A DNA stretch of 64,000 bases from NCBI GenBank assembly GCA_028289375.1, contig JANQQK010000069.1:1-64000 (forward strand). Direction: 5' to 3'. Source of the stretch: Phycisphaerae bacterium. GTDB taxonomy: Bacteria > Planctomycetota > Phycisphaerae > UBA1845. The notes under the pieces were generated by a model that was not told the DNA's origin, did not search any database, and worked only from the letters and a program-made list of their open reading frames with translations. Shown here piece by piece: positions 19,288 to 28,617 of the stretch; the stretch's first letter is position 1; each line of letters opens with the position of its first letter. The position numbers and the translations under genes are program-made.

Positions 19288-20007
19288 ATGGGCGTAGCAG
19301 GCGACGCACCCAACGAGAAGAAGAGCGCGAGCTGGCAGCGGCGACGGTTTGTCGTCGATCCCCTGTTTCAGTGGAAGTACACCGGATTGGCCGTCGGATC
19401 GGTCTTCGCTGTGTCGCTCGTGACCAGTGCGATGCTCTTTGCGACGCTGCATCAGCAGGCCCGGTTGCGCATGCTCGCGCCGGATGGCGGCAACGCGTGG
19501 GCCAACACGTTGATGCTCATGGGTGCGGCCACCATTTTCTCGACGGGCCTGTGTCTGGCGTTTGGTGTGTGGGCGATGAAGCTGACGCATCGTGTGTCCG
19601 GGCCTTTGTATCTCATGGGTCAGCAACTGTCGGAGCTTGCGTCGGGTCGATTTCCCAAGCAGCGTCCGCTGCGCGCCTCCGATGAATTCAAGTGCTTCTA
19701 CGACGAATTCTGGGCGACGATGAACCAACTGCGTGGACGCGAGCGAGACGCCTACCTCGCCCTCGATCGCGCACTCGCGGCTGCCAAACGGGCGGTCCAT
19801 GCGGATGATATGAGCCGCGACATTGCGCTGGCGGAGATCATCCGTCAGCTTCAAGGATTGCGGGCGGACTCCGCCGAGCTGCTTGGTTGCGACCCCACCA
19901 TCGAGTCGACTTCCCAGTCCGCAGCCACACCCGTGTCTGCGCCATTGTCGAAAGAGTCGGTGGTCACCGAAGAGGTCGCCGCCGAGCCCGTCGTGCTCTC
20001 CGTGTGA
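19288..20007 (+). CDS. HAMP-like two-TM membrane protein
   Basis: A 239-residue protein with two membrane helices (YTGLAVGSVFAVSLVTSAML and MLMGAATIFSTGLCLAFGVW) flanking only about 25 extracytoplasmic residues. A HAMP-like linker follows (THRVSGPLYLMGQQLSELAS, then SDEFKCFYDEFWATMNQLRG). No kinase, cyclase or methyl-accepting output is present; the rest is a helix and an acidic tail. The start is the ATG at 19288 with gaaagggga upstream. It may act as a signalling adaptor. The open frame extends far upstream but is only an overlap with the DMT gene. Confidence 0.7.
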   Translation: MGVAGDAPNEKKSASWQRRRFVVDPLFQWKYTGLAVGSVFAVSLVTSAMLFATLHQQARLRMLAPDGGNAWANTLMLMGAATIFSTGLCLAFGVWAMKLTHRVSGPLYLMGQQLSELASGRFPKQRPLRASDEFKCFYDEFWATMNQLRGRERDAYLALDRALAAAKRAVHADDMSRDIALAEIIRQLQGLRADSAELLGCDPTIESTSQSAATPVSAPLSKESVVTEEVAAEPVVLSV

Positions 20008-20078
20008 CAATGTGACATTTCTGCATCGTGTGGCTAGACTCACGTCCGATTCAACCTCGACGGTGGGATGGGACGTGA

Positions 20079-20477
20079 ATGAAACCCGGATTCGAACCTG
20101 GCATTGTGCGAACGATTGAAGCCGTTGTGACGGAGGACATGTGTCCTGCGTTTGACGGAATCGTCGTGCATCGCGTTTACTCGACGTGGTCGATGGTCGA
20201 GCACATGGAGTTGGCTGCGCGGAGGGTGCTGGTCGATTTTCTCGATGAGGACGAGGAAGGCGTCGGTTCGCACGTTTCGGTGGATCATCACAGTCCGGCG
20301 ATGGTTGGCACGACCGTGACCGTGCGGGCGGAGTTGAAGCAGGTGCGGCACCACCGGGTCATATGCGAGGTGTCGGCGTGGGCGGGGGATCGGTTGCTGG
20401 GAATCGGCAAGCAGATTCAGGTGGTGATGAAGAAGGACAAGCTCTCCGCGCGGCTGTATGGGGGGGCGGCGTCGTGA
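20079..20477 (+). CDS. Hotdog-fold thioesterase (FlK-like)
   Basis: A 132-residue single hotdog-domain protein. The central helix reads MVEHMELAARRVLVDFL, followed by GVGSHVSVDHHSPAMVGTTV and the strand pair VRAELKQVRHHRVICEVSAW, as in FlK-type and related acyl-CoA thioesterases. Members hydrolyse short or unusual acyl-CoA esters; the natural substrate here is unknown. It lies between the HAMP-like protein and RlmI on the same strand, without an obvious functional link. Confidence 0.78.
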   Translation: MKPGFEPGIVRTIEAVVTEDMCPAFDGIVVHRVYSTWSMVEHMELAARRVLVDFLDEDEEGVGSHVSVDHHSPAMVGTTVTVRAELKQVRHHRVICEVSAWAGDRLLGIGKQIQVVMKKDKLSARLYGGAAS

Positions 20478-20495
20478 TGCGTTTTCAAGTGTCCC

Positions 20496-21695
20496 ATGTT
20501 GGCTGATCGGTCCACGATGAATCCGCAGGATCGCACGGGTCCGTGGGTGGAGTTGCGGTCGGCGCGGTATCAGACCTTTATTTACGAACGGATGGTCGGT
20601 AAGGCGTCGCCTGATGCGAAGGCCGGCGATGTCGTGGCGGTTTACGATCGGCATGGGGCATTGTTTGGCCGCGCGCTGTACAACCCGCGGTCGATGATTG
20701 CGCTGCGGATGTTGCATTTCGACGCGGCGGTGATTGATGAAGCGTTTTGGCGTGCGACGATTGCGCGGGCGGTGGCGTTGCGTCGGGATGTGCTGCGGTT
20801 GGATGAGGCAACCGAGGCCTATCGGTTGGTTCATGCGGAAGGCGATGGGCTTTCGGGTCTGATCGTGGATCGCTACCGCGACACGCTGTCGATCGAGGTG
20901 TTCAGTGTCGGGATGTATCGCATGCTTGAGACGCTGATCCCGATCTTGCACGACGCTGCGGGGACGGTGCATCATCGTGTGCATGTTGACGATCATGTGC
21001 TCAAGCAGGAGCGGTTCGAGGCAAAACCATTCGCTTCAGACGCAGCGCCCAAGTCGATTAAGCTGACTGAACACGGCGTGCGTTATCGCGTCGATTTCGC
21101 ATCCGGCCACAAGACGGGTTTCTTCTGCGACCAACGGGACAATCGCGTGCGCTTGGCGCAGATGTCACGCGGTGCACACGTGCTCGACTTGTGCTGCTAT
21201 TCCGGCGGATTCGGATTGAGCGCGAAGGTGATCGGCCAAGCCGAGGATGTCACGTGCGTCGACCTTGATGAAGACATGGTCGAGGTCACGCGCGGCAATG
21301 CCAATCTGAACCAGGTGCGCCTCAACACCGTCCATGCCGATGCGTTCAACTACATGCGGCAGATGCAGGCGAATGGCCGCACGTTCGAGGTGGTCGTGCT
21401 CGATCCGCCGAAGCTGGTGTTTGGTCGGAATGATCAAGGCGATGGCCGTGCAAAGTACAACGACCTGAATCGTCTGGCATCGACGCTGGTGTCGCCGGGC
21501 GGGTTGCTGCTGACCTGTTCGTGCAGCGGGGCACTGTCGCGCGAGGAATTCGTCAAACTGACAACAGCCTCCGCCACGCGCGACGGACGGACCTGTCAGG
21601 TGCTCGACGTGTCCGGGGCTGGCGCAGACCATCCGGTGAACACGCGATGCTGGGAATCGGAATACCTGAAGGCGGTGTGGTTGCGGCTGGGGTGA
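20496..21695 (+). CDS. rlmI: 23S rRNA (cytosine-C5) methyltransferase RlmI-like
   Basis: A class I methyltransferase of the RlmI/COG1092 family, which methylates cytosine 1962 of 23S rRNA in E. coli. An N-terminal PUA-like part (WVELRSARYQTFIYERMVGK, GALFGRALYNPRSMIALRML) precedes a linker domain and the catalytic domain. That domain carries the hallmark GHKTGFFCDQRDNR, motif I VLDLCCYSGGFGLSA, motif IV VVLDPPKLV and the catalytic-Cys region LLTCSCSGAL. The start may be the ATG at 20496 or 20517. Its stop overlaps the next gene's GTG start. Confidence 0.9.
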   Translation: MLADRSTMNPQDRTGPWVELRSARYQTFIYERMVGKASPDAKAGDVVAVYDRHGALFGRALYNPRSMIALRMLHFDAAVIDEAFWRATIARAVALRRDVLRLDEATEAYRLVHAEGDGLSGLIVDRYRDTLSIEVFSVGMYRMLETLIPILHDAAGTVHHRVHVDDHVLKQERFEAKPFASDAAPKSIKLTEHGVRYRVDFASGHKTGFFCDQRDNRVRLAQMSRGAHVLDLCCYSGGFGLSAKVIGQAEDVTCVDLDEDMVEVTRGNANLNQVRLNTVHADAFNYMRQMQANGRTFEVVVLDPPKLVFGRNDQGDGRAKYNDLNRLASTLVSPGGLLLTCSCSGALSREEFVKLTTASATRDGRTCQVLDVSGAGADHPVNTRCWESEYLKAVWLRLG

Positions 21696-22141
21696 TCGTG
21701 ACGGGAACGTCGAAGAAACGTGGCTGGTTCAAGCTGACGAAAACGCCTCGGGAGTGGCTGAAGCTCTGTCCGGAGCTTGCGTTGTTTCCGGATATGGACT
21801 CCGGACATGAGGCGTTTAAGAAAGCCACGTCGCGCGTCTTGTGGTCGGTGCGGTTCTGGTTGGCGATTGTGGCGGTTGCAACTGTGGCGACGCTGTTTCA
21901 TATCTTCGTGTTGCGACATTATCTGCAAGGCGTGTTCGCTTCTGCGGTCACGGGTGCGATCATTGGAGGCGGAATTCAGTCACTCTTCTGGCTGTTTCGC
22001 GATCGGATGCAGAGAATCGTCCGGAAACGGCTGCGGGAGCTGGGTGTCCCCGTGTGCGAGCAATGTGGATACGACCTGCGCGCAACCGAGGCCGATCGCT
22101 GCCCCGAGTGCGGTGAGGCATTCGATCGCACCGCGTTGTAA
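21692..22141 (+). CDS. Zinc-ribbon two-TM membrane protein
   Basis: A roughly 149-residue protein with two membrane helices (VLWSVRFWLAIVAVATVATL and VFASAVTGAIIGGGIQSLFW) and a C-terminal zinc ribbon CEQCGYDLRATEADRCPECG. The ribbon belongs to the same C-x2-C-[GDE]-Y-[ND]-L type seen in five proteins at 40.9-44.7 kb, but here it is at the C-terminus. The GTG at 21692 overlaps the rlmI stop (GTGA), so translation is coupled; GTG 21698 is an alternative. Function unknown. Confidence 0.75.
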   Translation: MIVTGTSKKRGWFKLTKTPREWLKLCPELALFPDMDSGHEAFKKATSRVLWSVRFWLAIVAVATVATLFHIFVLRHYLQGVFASAVTGAIIGGGIQSLFWLFRDRMQRIVRKRLRELGVPVCEQCGYDLRATEADRCPECGEAFDRTAL

Positions 22142-22156
22142 CGACGAAACAGGACG

Positions 22157-25099
22157 TTATCGCGGCGAGAACGCGGTTGTCGTGGCCAAGCCGGTGAATC
22201 GGCGCGATCCGATCGACGCTTTGGGCACGCCTTCAGGCCAGATGGAAAGTGAGACACCGGCGTTGTTCTCGGCTTCGTCGAGTTCAAACGCGAGTGCGAC
22301 GTACCAGCGCGGGTACTTGCGGATGTAGGCGATGGTGAAGTCGAGGGTTTCGCCCCGACCGATGTCGAATTCCTCCCGGAGTGCGATGGCGTGCTTGCGG
22401 TCGATCTGGTAGTTGAGCGCGATGCCCAGCAGGTTCGAATTGGATTCCTCGATATAGCGATAGCCGACCAGGTAGCTGAATCGAGGCGTGCGGTCGACAG
22501 CGACCGACAGATCGAACACGTCGATCTCGCCGTCGTTCATGTCGTAGTTCATTTCGCTGACGACGGCTGTCGAGTCGTTCACGTTGTACACAAGCGACGT
22601 ATTGACGTAGTTGCGGGCGAGACTGTTCTCTGGACGCGTGAACGACGTGAAACCGTTCGTGAAGGTGGCGTTGGTGGCGTTGTTGAACGCACCGACTTCA
22701 ACATCGAGCGTGATCCAGTCGACGACCTGACGTTCGTTGACCGGCCCGCGTTTTGTTTGCAAACGCTGCCGAACGCCGAATGTCGCACCCGAGAAATCGT
22801 CCAATTGTTCGACGTCCGGATCGAAGGGATACAAATCGGTCGATCGCCGATTGCCGACCGCAGTCCAGCCCATGGCGTCAAACTTGATGATGTGTCGCAG
22901 GCCATGAATGTCAAACGCACTGCTCACGATGTCCGGGTAGACTTTTTGCAGATAGAGGCTGCTGCGAACACCGGCCGTTCCGAAGAAGCGTGTGAGTCCG
23001 CCGCTGACCGGTGAGTCGTCCCACCCCGTCGTCCGCACGGACGCAAACGGGACCATCTTCACGGGGCCGATGGTGAAGGGGAACTCGACTTCCTGCCGGC
23101 CGTCGCCTCGAATCGTCGCACCGGACGACGGCTCGTCCGATCCCTGCCGCAGCAGCAGGTAGATGTCTTTCTCAGCCGCCCGGTAGCGCACGACGCCCGC
23201 CCGAACCTCGCTGTGACGTACACCGAAATTACCAACCGGCTCGCCGGTAAGTCGGAAGGCAAACTCGGGAAGGCGTTCCGTACGCGTGAAGAAATCATTG
23301 ACGCGCACTTGGCCATGCGCGGTGAACGCCCAGTTGTCGCTCTGCTTCTTGGCGAAGAACAGGGTTTCCTGATCCTTGTCGAGATCGAACTCGTTTTCGA
23401 AGTATTCCTCGAGGAAGCCGCGATCGCTGATGTACGAACCTTCAAGGGTCAACTGCCAGTCGTCGGGCAGGTATTCGCGGTGGCGGAAGGTGAATCGGCC
23501 ACGCGTGCTGCGCGGCGGTTCGTTCTGTCGAAAGCGACCGAGGTTGTCATTCCCCTCGTCATGAACGTAGTAACCTCGCACGAGACCAAAGGAATTCTCA
23601 CGAAGGTACTCGGCTTCGATTCCACCGGCCGGCCCGCGATCACCGAAGAAATCAAGCTCGAGCTCAGCCGTCGTCCCCTGCGGTGCTTCAAGACTGAGAA
23701 TGTTGAACAAATCCCAGGCGGTTTCGACCGTGAACCCGAAGTTGTCATCGTTGCTGACGGAGATCCCACGCAACGCCGTATCGCTCACGCGGAACTTGCC
23801 CGATGACGACGGCCAATACGCGACCGGCGTCCCACCCAGTCGAAAGTCGACACCGGTCATCTTGTAACTCGCACGAGCCAGTCCGGTGCTCTGCCCGGCG
23901 ATGCCGCGCGGCGTGCGATCAACCACCTGAATCTTGTCAGCGCCTACGTGGTAGTGCGGCGTGTGAAACTCGCTGGTGGTGAGGACGGCGTTCTCCATTT
24001 CGTATTCGCTCGCCGACAGTTGCCGTATCTGATCGGCGCGAACGTAGATGGGCAGCTTGCGATCGGGAATCTGTGCGAACAGCACGGCGTCGAGGATCAA
24101 TGCGCGGTCGAGCACGAGATCGTAGTAAAGTCGAGACGCACGCACGTGGCGATCGCCGTACGACAGTTGCACATCACCCTCGAGGTACACGGATTCGATG
24201 TTCTGCCCTGCCATCGCGCCGAGGTCGGCAGATCCCGAATTACCTTGATTCGCATCCATCGATGTCGAGGACTGCAGCGTGCCATACACCACGCCCGCGT
24301 CCGCCAAAATCTCCAACGTGGGCGATCCGTCGAAGGATGTTCGCACAAGCGTCATGTTGCCGATCGACGTCGCCCGAAACTTGCCATCGCCGAGCGGCTC
24401 GAACGAAATCCGCTTGTCTGCGCGGTACGTCGTTTCCGGCGCAGGAGCTTTCACGGTTTGCTTCCGGCGAACCAGGATGGGTGGCGGTTCGTCATCGCCA
24501 CCTTCGAACCCGGCCCGGATGGTATTGCGAAGGTTGACGCCGTCGGCGTAGAGGCGTGTGTCAGAGAGGTCGTCACGTTCGATGTCGTCACATTGCAGAG
24601 ACACATCGCCGGACGTCGCGATGGTGGCCAACAGGACTGGGCCTTCATTGACCGTGCCGGACAGTTCCACGATGCGGGCGTTGCCGTAGAGGAAAATGTC
24701 GAGTTGCCGGAACTCTCGCGTCCGAAACCGCGACTCGCGCAGCCACACAATCACCGTTTCCGCAGAAAGCCGACGCTCACCGACCCTGATTCGCACATCG
24801 CCGCCGACATGGACTACCTGTTCCCCGGTGCTCGCCTGCCACACAGACGCCTGTTCGCCGTTGATCACAATGTCGTTGAGATGAATGGCCGGGGTTGGCA
24901 GCGGTTCGGTGACGATGTCGGCCAGCGGGACGAGCGGATGCGCGCTCGACTGCGCCACGTGGCACAGCAACACAAACGTCCATGCGATGGTGTTCGCAAC
25001 GGGCCTGACCAAGAATCCATTCCGCTGTCGTGTCGGGGATGGTCGCGTCGACGGCAACCGCGCGTTGGCCGATGCCCCATCCGATTCGGTTCGCGCCAA
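22157..25099 (-). CDS. lptD: LPS-assembly protein LptD-like outer membrane protein
   Basis: A 980-residue exported protein. After an N-terminal hydrophobic segment (IAWTFVLLCHVAQSSAHPL), an OstA-like beta-jellyroll occurs (VVHVGGDVRIRVGERRLSAE; VYLEGDVQLSYGDRHVRASR) together with a second OstA-type strand set. The C-terminal two thirds look like a transmembrane beta-barrel with repeated aromatic strands (SFGLVRGYYVHDEGNDNLGR, WQLTLEGSYISDRGFLEEYF, ALNYQIDRKHAIALREEF). LptD inserts lipopolysaccharide into the outer membrane, so LPS or a similar glycolipid is implied. The start codon is uncertain; TTG 25099 opens the frame. Confidence 0.82.
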   Translation of the reverse strand: MARTESDGASANARLPSTRPSPTRQRNGFLVRPVANTIAWTFVLLCHVAQSSAHPLVPLADIVTEPLPTPAIHLNDIVINGEQASVWQASTGEQVVHVGGDVRIRVGERRLSAETVIVWLRESRFRTREFRQLDIFLYGNARIVELSGTVNEGPVLLATIATSGDVSLQCDDIERDDLSDTRLYADGVNLRNTIRAGFEGGDDEPPPILVRRKQTVKAPAPETTYRADKRISFEPLGDGKFRATSIGNMTLVRTSFDGSPTLEILADAGVVYGTLQSSTSMDANQGNSGSADLGAMAGQNIESVYLEGDVQLSYGDRHVRASRLYYDLVLDRALILDAVLFAQIPDRKLPIYVRADQIRQLSASEYEMENAVLTTSEFHTPHYHVGADKIQVVDRTPRGIAGQSTGLARASYKMTGVDFRLGGTPVAYWPSSSGKFRVSDTALRGISVSNDDNFGFTVETAWDLFNILSLEAPQGTTAELELDFFGDRGPAGGIEAEYLRENSFGLVRGYYVHDEGNDNLGRFRQNEPPRSTRGRFTFRHREYLPDDWQLTLEGSYISDRGFLEEYFENEFDLDKDQETLFFAKKQSDNWAFTAHGQVRVNDFFTRTERLPEFAFRLTGEPVGNFGVRHSEVRAGVVRYRAAEKDIYLLLRQGSDEPSSGATIRGDGRQEVEFPFTIGPVKMVPFASVRTTGWDDSPVSGGLTRFFGTAGVRSSLYLQKVYPDIVSSAFDIHGLRHIIKFDAMGWTAVGNRRSTDLYPFDPDVEQLDDFSGATFGVRQRLQTKRGPVNERQVVDWITLDVEVGAFNNATNATFTNGFTSFTRPENSLARNYVNTSLVYNVNDSTAVVSEMNYDMNDGEIDVFDLSVAVDRTPRFSYLVGYRYIEESNSNLLGIALNYQIDRKHAIALREEFDIGRGETLDFTIAYIRKYPRWYVALAFELDEAENNAGVSLSIWPEGVPKASIGSRRFTGLATTTAFSPR

Positions 25100-25187
25100 C
25101 GTTCAGAGATGCAACGGATCAAGTTGCACTGAACGCAACGCAAGCGAGTATAGCGCGGCCTAAGGGAGTGTCAATCAGGTGTGACCG

Positions 25188-26426
25188 TCAGCGATCCTGC
25201 GGACGACGAACGAGGCGAACTTCGGTTTCAATGAGTTCACCGTCGCGGAAGTAGACGAGCGGAACCGCCCTGCCGACGCCAACGATCGCGACGTTGTGAC
25301 GAAACGTCTCGCCATTGGTCATGCGTCGGCCATCAAGTTCGACGATGATGTCGTTTTCCTGCAGGCCGGCGGTATCGGCGGGTGTCCCTTCGACGACGTG
25401 CTTCACGACGACCCCCTCGTCATCGGTCCATCCAAGCTCATCTGCCAAGGCACGGTCATCGTGAACGCCAAACGCCGCAACGCCAAGGAAGCTGCGTACA
25501 ACCCGCTCGCCATTCACGAGCGACGGCAGCAGGTCCAACACGTGACGCGCCGGAATGGCAAAGCCGACGCCGCTGAACGTGCCCGACTCGGTGGCGATGG
25601 CCGTGTTGATGCCGATCACCTCCCCGCGGTTGTTCACCAGCGGTCCGCCGCTGTTGCCTGGGTTGATGACCGCATCGGTCTGAATGAACCCCTGGTAGTT
25701 TGTGCTGCCAAGTTCGGTGCGTCTGCCAAGCCCGCTCACGATCCCGCGGCTGAACGTGCCATCGAGGCCAAATGGGCTGCCCATGGCGAAGACCTCATCA
25801 CCAACGCGGACATCGCCGCTGTCCATCATTTTCACACTGTGCAGTCGTCTTGGTGGAATACGCAGCAATGCCACGTCAGTCTCGATGTCGTCGGATACGA
25901 CCTCGGCGTCGACCTCGCGACCATCCGACAGGCGAACGACGATGCGATCCGCCTCGGAGATGACGTGGTGATTGGTCAGCACGAGGCCTTTCTCAGCATC
26001 GAAGATGAACCCACTGCCCATGCCGATCTGAAAGGACCGGACCGACAGGTCTCGATCAAGCATCTCGCCAGCATCCTCGCCATCGGGTTCATCCGCCTCG
26101 CCGCGTAGAAAGGAATGCAACGATGCCAGACTCTCATTATCGCCGAACGACATCGTCCGCCTGCTGCTGATGTGCACGACGGCAGGCCGAACCAGATCGG
26201 CGATGACGCGGTTGTCCTGATTGCGACGCAGGGCGACCTCTTCGGTCGGGATCGTCTCGGCGATTGCACGGAGTCGGCCCTTCTCGACGGAGTAGGAGAT
26301 TTCCTCGAACAACTGCGTCTTGACCACCACGAGCAGCGCCAACACCGTGCCGGTGAAAACGACGAAGAACTGGCGTAGGGTGGATCGCTGGGTCACAGGT
26401 CTCGTAAAGTCCGATTGATTCGACAT
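25188..26426 (-). CDS. HtrA/DegP-like serine protease with PDZ domain
   Basis: A 412-residue envelope protease. One N-terminal membrane anchor (FFVVFTGTVLALLVVVKTQL) leads to a trypsin-like domain with the catalytic triad visible: His in LVLTNHHVISEAD, Asp in DDIETDVALLRIP and Ser in NPGNSGGPLVNN. A PDZ domain follows (GVVVKHVVEGTPADTAGLQE, then NDIIVELDGRRM). The single PDZ and anchor match the DegS/HtrA1-type layout. The ATG at 26426 is preferred over an extension starting at 26480. Adjacent to lptD, it may serve in outer-membrane protein quality control (inference). Confidence 0.92.
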   Translation of the reverse strand: MSNQSDFTRPVTQRSTLRQFFVVFTGTVLALLVVVKTQLFEEISYSVEKGRLRAIAETIPTEEVALRRNQDNRVIADLVRPAVVHISSRRTMSFGDNESLASLHSFLRGEADEPDGEDAGEMLDRDLSVRSFQIGMGSGFIFDAEKGLVLTNHHVISEADRIVVRLSDGREVDAEVVSDDIETDVALLRIPPRRLHSVKMMDSGDVRVGDEVFAMGSPFGLDGTFSRGIVSGLGRRTELGSTNYQGFIQTDAVINPGNSGGPLVNNRGEVIGINTAIATESGTFSGVGFAIPARHVLDLLPSLVNGERVVRSFLGVAAFGVHDDRALADELGWTDDEGVVVKHVVEGTPADTAGLQENDIIVELDGRRMTNGETFRHNVAIVGVGRAVPLVYFRDGELIETEVRLVRRPQDR

Positions 26427-26483
26427 GTCAGGGCATTGTACACAGGCAACGGTCGACAAATCACGCGCCGCGAATGTCAAAAA

Positions 26484-27152
26484 TCATCCGAGCAGGATCA
26501 CATTGTCGTGCCCGGGGATCACAACGTCCGCGATCTCAAGGATTTCCGTGAAGCTCTCCTTGGCCGCCTCCGGATCGACGCAACGGTCCCATATCCGGCC
26601 GTTGAGCAAGTAATCGCGGTTGATCACCGCATCGCCGGCCACCACGATCGTTCGGGCGGCTCGGATCAGCAGACCCCCGCTTCCAGCCGTCGGGCCAAAT
26701 GCAGGATAGAAGTCGACGTTCTCGCTGATCGTGTCACCGGCTGGCTGAAATCGGCCGATCAGTTCCAATTCCGTGTTCAATTCGTTCAGCGACACCTCAG
26801 CTCCGGTCGGCCCGGCGCCGGCCAATGCGTCGTTGAGAACGCTGAGCACGGCCTGCTGCTCCGTCTCGCCGATCAGCCACGCCGCGTCCGGCAGCAGCGG
26901 CAGGCCGCGTCGGTGCACCGGCTTGAAATTCGTCAGGAAGACGATGTCGATATCCTCGGGTTTCAGGCCGCTGCGTTCGTCGAGGCGATGGGCGAGCAGT
27001 TCCGCCGGCAGGGACGGATCGACGAGAATCGTCAGATCGTCGTCGCGAATCAGTGTGGTTGTCGCGTGGGCCGGTCGCGACGCCTGAGGTTCGTCCCAGA
27101 AGCGGTTGCAACTCAGCGTGCCGATGTTGATCACGTCGATGGTGACAGCCAT
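26484..27152 (-). CDS. Metallo-beta-lactamase-fold protein lacking the HxHxDH motif
   Basis: A 222-residue protein with the MBL-fold order of elements: VINIGTLSCNRF, LTILVDPSL, an IDIVFLTNFKPVHRRGLPLL segment, TIVVAGDAVINRDY and the C-terminal ADVVIPGHDNVI. The position that should hold THxHxDH reads TNFKPVHRRG, so the metal-binding residues are mostly replaced, while the GD and PGHD elements remain. It resembles MBLAC1-type proteins. It may be a non-catalytic member or use altered metal ligands. It lies upstream of the HtrA gene on the same strand. Confidence 0.72.
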   Translation of the reverse strand: MAVTIDVINIGTLSCNRFWDEPQASRPAHATTTLIRDDDLTILVDPSLPAELLAHRLDERSGLKPEDIDIVFLTNFKPVHRRGLPLLPDAAWLIGETEQQAVLSVLNDALAGAGPTGAEVSLNELNTELELIGRFQPAGDTISENVDFYPAFGPTAGSGGLLIRAARTIVVAGDAVINRDYLLNGRIWDRCVDPEAAKESFTEILEIADVVIPGHDNVILLG

Positions 27153-27277
27153 GATGGATGCAGTCTACGCGACAGCGGGCAGTTGGCCAGCATCGCGCCG
27201 GGGGTTGACATGCGTTGGTGCATGCACAACAACAACCGCAGATTTCAGGCAAACTGACGTTTGAAGGCCACACGACC

Positions 27278-28606
27278 ATGCTCGACATCAAGTTCATCCG
27301 CGAAAACCCCGACGCCGTACGCAAGGCAGCCGTCGACAAACGCGTCTCCTGTGACGTCGACAAGCTCATCGAAGTCGACGCGAAACGACGGACCATCCAG
27401 CAGGAAATCGAGTCGCTCCGCACCGCCAGCCGCGAAGGCGGTCAGCAGATCGCGCTGTGTCGCAACCGAAAATCCGACTGGTACAAGCGTGCGATCGACG
27501 GCGGCAAAACCGATGAGGACATCAAGGCTGAAGCGGACCGCATCCAGCAGGAACTCAACGACGTCAAAGCGAAGATGAAACCGCTCGAGGAGCAGTCGCG
27601 CGAAATTGAGGAAGAATTCGCGGCGCTGATGCTGACCATCCCGCAGCCGCCCGCGCCCGAGGTGCCGCTTGGCGAGGATGACACGCAGAACGTCGAGCTT
27701 CGCAAGGTCGGCGAGGTGCGACAGTTCGATTTCGAACCGAAGGACCATGTCACACTCGGTCAGGAACTCGGCATGATCGACATCGAGCGCGGCGTGAAGT
27801 TGGCCGGTACGCGCAATTACATTCTGACCGGCGACGGCGCGCTGTTGCATCAGGCTGTGCTGCGGTTGGCGTTGGATCTGATGGTCGAGCGCGGGTTCAA
27901 ACCGATGCACGTCCCGGTGCTGGTGCGTGAGAACGTGATGACTGGTACGGGCTATTTCCCGACAGGGCGAGACCAGGCCTATCTGTGCGAACGTGACGAC
28001 ATGGCGCTCGTCGGCACAGCGGAGGTGCCGCTGACGGCCTATCGCTCGGACGAAATCCTGTCAGAAGAGGAACTGCCCATCAAGTACTGCGCTCAAAGCC
28101 CATGCTTCCGACGCGAAGCCGGCGCGGCCGGCAAGGACACGGCCGGTCTCTACCGCATCCACCTATTCGAAAAAGTCGAGCAGGTCATCATCTGCAGGAA
28201 CGATGAGGAAGAGAGCATTCGCTTCCACCAGGAGATTTTGCAGAACGCCGAAGACGTGGTTCAGGCGCTCGAACTGCCCTACCGCGTCGTCAATGTCTGC
28301 ACCGGCGACCTCGGCCAGGGACAAGTGCAGAAATTCGATATCGAAACGTGGATGCCATCACGCGACAGCTACGGTGAAACACATTCCGCCAGCCGCTTCT
28401 ACGAGTTCCAGGCCCGCCGCCTGATGCTCCGCTATCGCGATGAGAACAAGAAAATCCGCTACTGCCACACGCTCAACAACACCGTCATCGCCAGCCCGCG
28501 CATCCTGATCCCGCTGATGGAACTGCACCAGAACGCCGACGGCAGCATCAACATTCCGAAAGCACTGCAGCCCTATATGGGCGGCCGCGATCGGATCACG
28601 AAGTAG
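27278..28606 (+). CDS. serS: Serine-tRNA ligase
   Basis: Class II aminoacyl-tRNA synthetase charging tRNA-Ser. The protein (442 residues) starts MLDIKFIRENPDAVRKAAVD, followed by the long antiparallel coiled-coil arm (about 30-115). The core includes TGTGYFPTGRDQAYLCERDD, LVGTAEVPLTA, motif 2 SPCFRREAGAAGKDTAGLYR, FEKVEQVIICR and motif 3 LNNTVIASPRILIPLMELHQ. The ATG at 27278 is chosen because the family starts with ML-DIKF and gaagg lies upstream. Confidence 0.97.
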   Translation: MLDIKFIRENPDAVRKAAVDKRVSCDVDKLIEVDAKRRTIQQEIESLRTASREGGQQIALCRNRKSDWYKRAIDGGKTDEDIKAEADRIQQELNDVKAKMKPLEEQSREIEEEFAALMLTIPQPPAPEVPLGEDDTQNVELRKVGEVRQFDFEPKDHVTLGQELGMIDIERGVKLAGTRNYILTGDGALLHQAVLRLALDLMVERGFKPMHVPVLVRENVMTGTGYFPTGRDQAYLCERDDMALVGTAEVPLTAYRSDEILSEEELPIKYCAQSPCFRREAGAAGKDTAGLYRIHLFEKVEQVIICRNDEEESIRFHQEILQNAEDVVQALELPYRVVNVCTGDLGQGQVQKFDIETWMPSRDSYGETHSASRFYEFQARRLMLRYRDENKKIRYCHTLNNTVIASPRILIPLMELHQNADGSINIPKALQPYMGGRDRITK

Positions 28607-28617
28607 CGACGACGCGA

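Noticed and set aside
20075..20100. A tRNA T-arm-like sequence (ggttcgaatcc on the minus strand)
   Set aside because: No acceptor-stem partner or CCA end was found at the right distance, and the bases code for the start of the thioesterase.
22391..25132. Long plus-strand open frames opposite lptD
   Set aside because: They are antisense to a gene with clear LptD-type content and show no conserved motifs; long antisense frames are expected at this GC level.
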